Source: Pseudomonadota bacterium
GTDB lineage: Bacteria > Pseudomonadota > Alphaproteobacteria > Sphingomonadales > Sphingomonadaceae
Assembly (NCBI GenBank): GCA_023427285.1
Contig: JAEZBH010000544.1
Location: forward strand, 1-6,755
Direction: 5' to 3'
DNA: 6,755 bases
The notes beneath the pieces were generated by a model. That model saw only the letters and a program-made list of their open reading frames with translations, had not been told where the DNA came from and searched no databases. Position 1 is the first letter of the stretch. Every line of letters begins with the position of its first letter. Shown here one piece after another: positions 5,010-6,755 of the stretch. A program made the translations under genes and the position numbers.

Positions 5010-5015
5010 ATAATC

Positions 5016-5046
5016 CTGACAGGGCACAGCCCGCCGACAACATATT
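5016..5046 (+). promoter_or_regulatory. Candidate plsC promoter
   Basis: CTGACA (5016-5021, five of six) and CATATT (5041-5046, four of six) are 19 bases apart, slightly long. A perfect TATAAT lies at 5009-5014 but its -35 region falls inside the terminator stem and has no TTG. Because a terminator precedes plsC, a promoter should lie in 5000-5070; this is the best pair I can find. Confidence 0.3.
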
Positions 5047-5055
5047 GCGTTGTCG
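5035..5055. repeat. Inverted repeat before plsC, possible operator
   Basis: CGACAAC (5035-5041) and GTTGTCG (5049-5055) are exact 7-bp inverted arms with a 7-base spacer, covering the candidate -10 of plsC. A second overlapping symmetry, TTGCG (5045-5049) with CGCAA (5054-5058), uses part of the same bases. The function is unknown; the position would suit a repressor site or a 5' leader hairpin. Confidence 0.4.
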
Positions 5056-5076
5056 CAAACCGAGCAGGCAGGAACC

Positions 5077-5892
5077 ATGGGCGCTTCGCCTTTGCTGAAC
5101 CCGTTCTCCGACACCTTCGATCAGGACTGGCGCGCCATCAGAGCCCTGACGTGGGCATCGCTGGGGCTATCGGTTCTGGGGCCGTCACAAGCCGTGTTCA
5201 TGCGCCTGTTCCCGAACGCTCCGCCGCGCATTCCCCGCAAATTCCACCGCCTGCTCTGCAGAGCCATGGGCATGAAGGTGGATGTGATCGGCGCGCCGGT
5301 TGAGGGCAAGCCGACCCTGTTCGCCGCCAACCATATTTCGTGGGTGGACATCCCCGTGCTCGGCACGCAGATCCTCGGCAGCTTCGTTGCCAAGGCGGAA
5401 GTGGGCCAGTGGGGCATGGTTGGCCGCCTGTCCGACCTGCAACGCACCATCTATGTGGAGCGGGAGCGCCGCACCCGCTCGCGCGAGCAGTCCAACGAGA
5501 TTGCCGATCGCATGGCGGCGGGCCACAGCATCATCCTGTTCCCCGAGGGCACCAGCACGGCGGGCCGCACGGTCAGGCCGTTCAAATCCTCCCTGTTCGC
5601 CATTGCGGAGAATGACGCGGTGGACGTGACGGTGCAGCCGGTTACTGTAGCCTATACCCACATCAACGGCCTGCCGGTGGTGCGCAACAGCCGCCACAAG
5701 ATCGCGTGGGTGGGAGACATGGATCTGGCCCCTCATGCATGGGAGCTGCTGGGTCTGGGCAAGGTGCGGGCGCTCGTTCAGTTTCACGATCCGGTGCAGC
5801 GGTCGGACTTTGCCAACCGCAAGGAACTGGCCCGCTATTGCGAAGAGGTGATCGCCCAGGGCCTGCTGCGCGCCAACCGGGGCGAGCTGTGA
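5077..5892 (+). CDS. plsC: 1-acyl-sn-glycerol-3-phosphate acyltransferase
   Basis: PlsC acylates lysophosphatidic acid to phosphatidic acid, the second acylation step of phospholipid synthesis at the inner membrane. At 271 residues it is typical of the family. Motif I is NHISWVD (Asn85-His86-x4-Asp91), the catalytic HX4D. Motif II is around VAKAEVGQWGMVGRL (104-118) with the following TIYVERE. Motif III is FPEGTST (155-161), and motif IV is near VQPVTVAY. A hydrophobic N-terminal stretch (about 22-42) probably anchors it to the membrane. ATG 5077 is preferred because CAGGCAGGA lies directly upstream; an in-frame TTG at 5050 would extend it by nine residues, has no ribosome binding site and lies inside the inverted repeat. 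The substrate could also be a related lysolipid, since the family includes ornithine-lipid acyltransferases. miaB follows after a short gap. Confidence 0.9.
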   Translation: MGASPLLNPFSDTFDQDWRAIRALTWASLGLSVLGPSQAVFMRLFPNAPPRIPRKFHRLLCRAMGMKVDVIGAPVEGKPTLFAANHISWVDIPVLGTQILGSFVAKAEVGQWGMVGRLSDLQRTIYVERERRTRSREQSNEIADRMAAGHSIILFPEGTSTAGRTVRPFKSSLFAIAENDAVDVTVQPVTVAYTHINGLPVVRNSRHKIAWVGDMDLAPHAWELLGLGKVRALVQFHDPVQRSDFANRKELARYCEEVIAQGLLRANRGEL

Positions 5893-5914
5893 GGCGCATC
5901 CGCCATACAGCCAA

Positions 5915-5943
5915 TTGAGAACAGGCGCACATTGGTTTATTGA
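5915..5943 (+). promoter_or_regulatory. Weak candidate promoter before miaB
   Basis: TTGAGA (5915-5920, five of six) and TATTGA (5938-5943, three of six) are 17 bases apart in the plsC-miaB gap. A start near 5950 would make the GTG at 6025 the more likely miaB start, with a leader of about 75 bases. Read-through from plsC is an equally good explanation, as no terminator is visible between the genes. Confidence 0.25.
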
Positions 5944-5959
5944 GGCGAGTTGAACGAGA

Positions 5960-6028
5960 ATGCCAAGGGAACGAGTAAACCTTCGCTGGCGTTCGACGCA
6001 CAAGGCAAGAGCGAGCATTTTCCGGTGA
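5960..6028 (+). other. 22-codon upstream frame overlapping the miaB GTG
   Basis: An ATG at 5960 opens a 22-codon frame, beginning [12 protein letters not shown], that ends at TGA 6026-6028, overlapping GTG 6025 in a GTGA arrangement. GCGAG ten bases upstream is a weak ribosome binding site. The Arg-rich content is what an off-frame reading of GC-rich DNA gives, so it may be chance; if translated it would couple ribosomes to miaB. Confidence 0.25.
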
Positions 6029-6755
6029 CGAATTCCACCTCCCCCGGCAGCAAGAAGGTCCACATCAAGACCTACGGCTGCCAGATGAACGTGTATGACT
6101 CCGAGCGCATGGGCGAGTTGCTCGGGGCTGAGGGCTACACCCCGACGGACAATGCGGACGAGGCCGATCTCGTCATCCTCAACACCTGCCACATCCGCGA
6201 GAAAGCCGCCGAGAAGGTCTATTCGGAAGTGGGCCGCCTGCGCAAAACCGCCCGTGAGCGCAAGGAGCAGGGCAACGAGACGCTGATCGCGGTGGCCGGG
6301 TGCGTGGCACAGGCCGAAGGCCAGGAGATCATGCGCCGCGAGCCCGCCGTGAACATGGTGTTCGGCCCGCAGACCTACCATCGCCTGCCCGAAATGCTGG
6401 CCAGCGCCCGCAAGGCGCAGGAACAGGGCCAGCGTGCCCGCGTGCTCGACACCGATTTCCCGGCGGAAGCCAAGTTCGACCAGTTGCCCAAGAAGCGCGG
6501 CACCAGCGGCCCGACGGCGTTCGTGACGGCACAGGAAGGCTGCGACAAGTTCTGCACTTTCTGCGTGGTGCCCTACACCCGCGGCGCTGAAACCTCGCGC
6601 CCGGTTGCGGCCATTGAGGACGAGGTGCGCTCGCTGGTGGAAAGCGGCGTTTCGGAGATCAGCCTGCTTGGCCAGAACGTGAACGCCTACCATGGGGTTG
6701 ATGCGAGCGGTCAGGACGTGGCGCTGGCCGGTCTGGTGCGACGCCTCGCCAAAAT
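6025..6755 (+). CDS. miaB: tRNA-2-methylthio-N6-dimethylallyladenosine synthase MiaB, N-terminal part
   Basis: MiaB is a radical-SAM methylthiotransferase that converts i6A37 to ms2i6A37 in tRNAs reading UNN codons. About 243 codons are present; the gene continues past the right edge. Numbered from GTG 6025, the MTTase domain cysteines for the auxiliary [4Fe-4S] cluster are Cys19 ([15 protein letters not shown]), Cys55 ([10 protein letters not shown]) and Cys93 ([10 protein letters not shown]). The radical-SAM CxxxCxxC is Cys173, Cys177 and Cys180 in [27 protein letters not shown] and [10 protein letters not shown] are further family blocks. The TRAM domain is beyond the window. There is no in-frame ATG: the frame opens after a stop at 5941-5943 and offers TTG 5950 (GAGG four bases upstream) or GTG 6025. 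GTG is chosen because it leaves a normal short N-terminus. Identity is certain; the start is not. Confidence 0.92.
   Translation, partial: MTNSTSPGSKKVHIKTYGCQMNVYDSERMGELLGAEGYTPTDNADEADLVILNTCHIREKAAEKVYSEVGRLRKTARERKEQGNETLIAVAGCVAQAEGQEIMRREPAVNMVFGPQTYHRLPEMLASARKAQEQGQRARVLDTDFPAEAKFDQLPKKRGTSGPTAFVTAQEGCDKFCTFCVVPYTRGAETSRPVAAIEDEVRSLVESGVSEISLLGQNVNAYHGVDASGQDVALAGLVRRLAK

Noticed and set aside
5009..5014. Perfect TATAAT hexamer just after the fur terminator
   Set aside because: The -35 position would fall in the terminator stem and has no TTG-like sequence; the AT-rich terminator tail explains the match by chance.
5185..6693. 502-codon open frame on the minus strand across plsC and miaB
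   Set aside because: It covers the catalytic motifs of plsC and miaB on the other strand and the spacer between them. The His/Ala/Leu-rich translation shows no domain I recognise, consistent with a shadow of third-position G/C bias.

Overview
This 6.75 kb window is ordinary chromosomal backbone of a GC-rich alphaproteobacterium. The evidence for that placement is a MucR/Ros-family zinc-finger regulator, a Fur protein whose C-terminal CxxC is replaced by Asp residues (the alphaproteobacterial Fur/Mur type), an Nfu1-like NifU protein, and the gene order nfu, tsaB, rimI, mucR, fur, plsC, miaB. Small differences within this order suggest something near Sphingomonadales, but that is only an impression. 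I found no mobile element, CRISPR array, rRNA or tRNA.

Layout. Positions 1-249 (minus strand) hold the first 83 codons of a D-2-hydroxyacid dehydrogenase. A 306-bp divergent intergenic region separates it from an exported two-domain bacterial SH3 protein (556-1152, plus). All remaining genes are on the plus strand: an Nfu-type Fe-S scaffold (1285-1845) closed by a strong intrinsic terminator, a RutE-like nitroreductase (1957-2550), tsaB (2575-3282), rimI (3291-3770), mucR (3896-4312), fur (4493-4930) closed by a second strong intrinsic terminator, plsC (5077-5892), and miaB running off the right edge (start 6025 preferred, 5950 possible).

How the genes relate. tsaB and miaB both act on tRNA position 37 (t6A and ms2i6A). 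Nfu supplies Fe-S clusters, and MiaB is a two-cluster enzyme. Fur senses iron or manganese. rutE, tsaB and rimI are close enough to be co-transcribed. mucR and fur each sit behind their own AT-richer leader with inverted repeats that look like autoregulatory sites. plsC belongs to phospholipid synthesis and the SH3 protein to the envelope.

I did not find a convincing undescribed system. The most useful leads are regulatory: a near-perfect 21-bp palindrome before fur, an inverted repeat bracketing a candidate mucR promoter, a hairpin with a T-tract in its loop after mucR, and a miaB start with no in-frame ATG that overlaps the stop of a 22-codon upstream frame.
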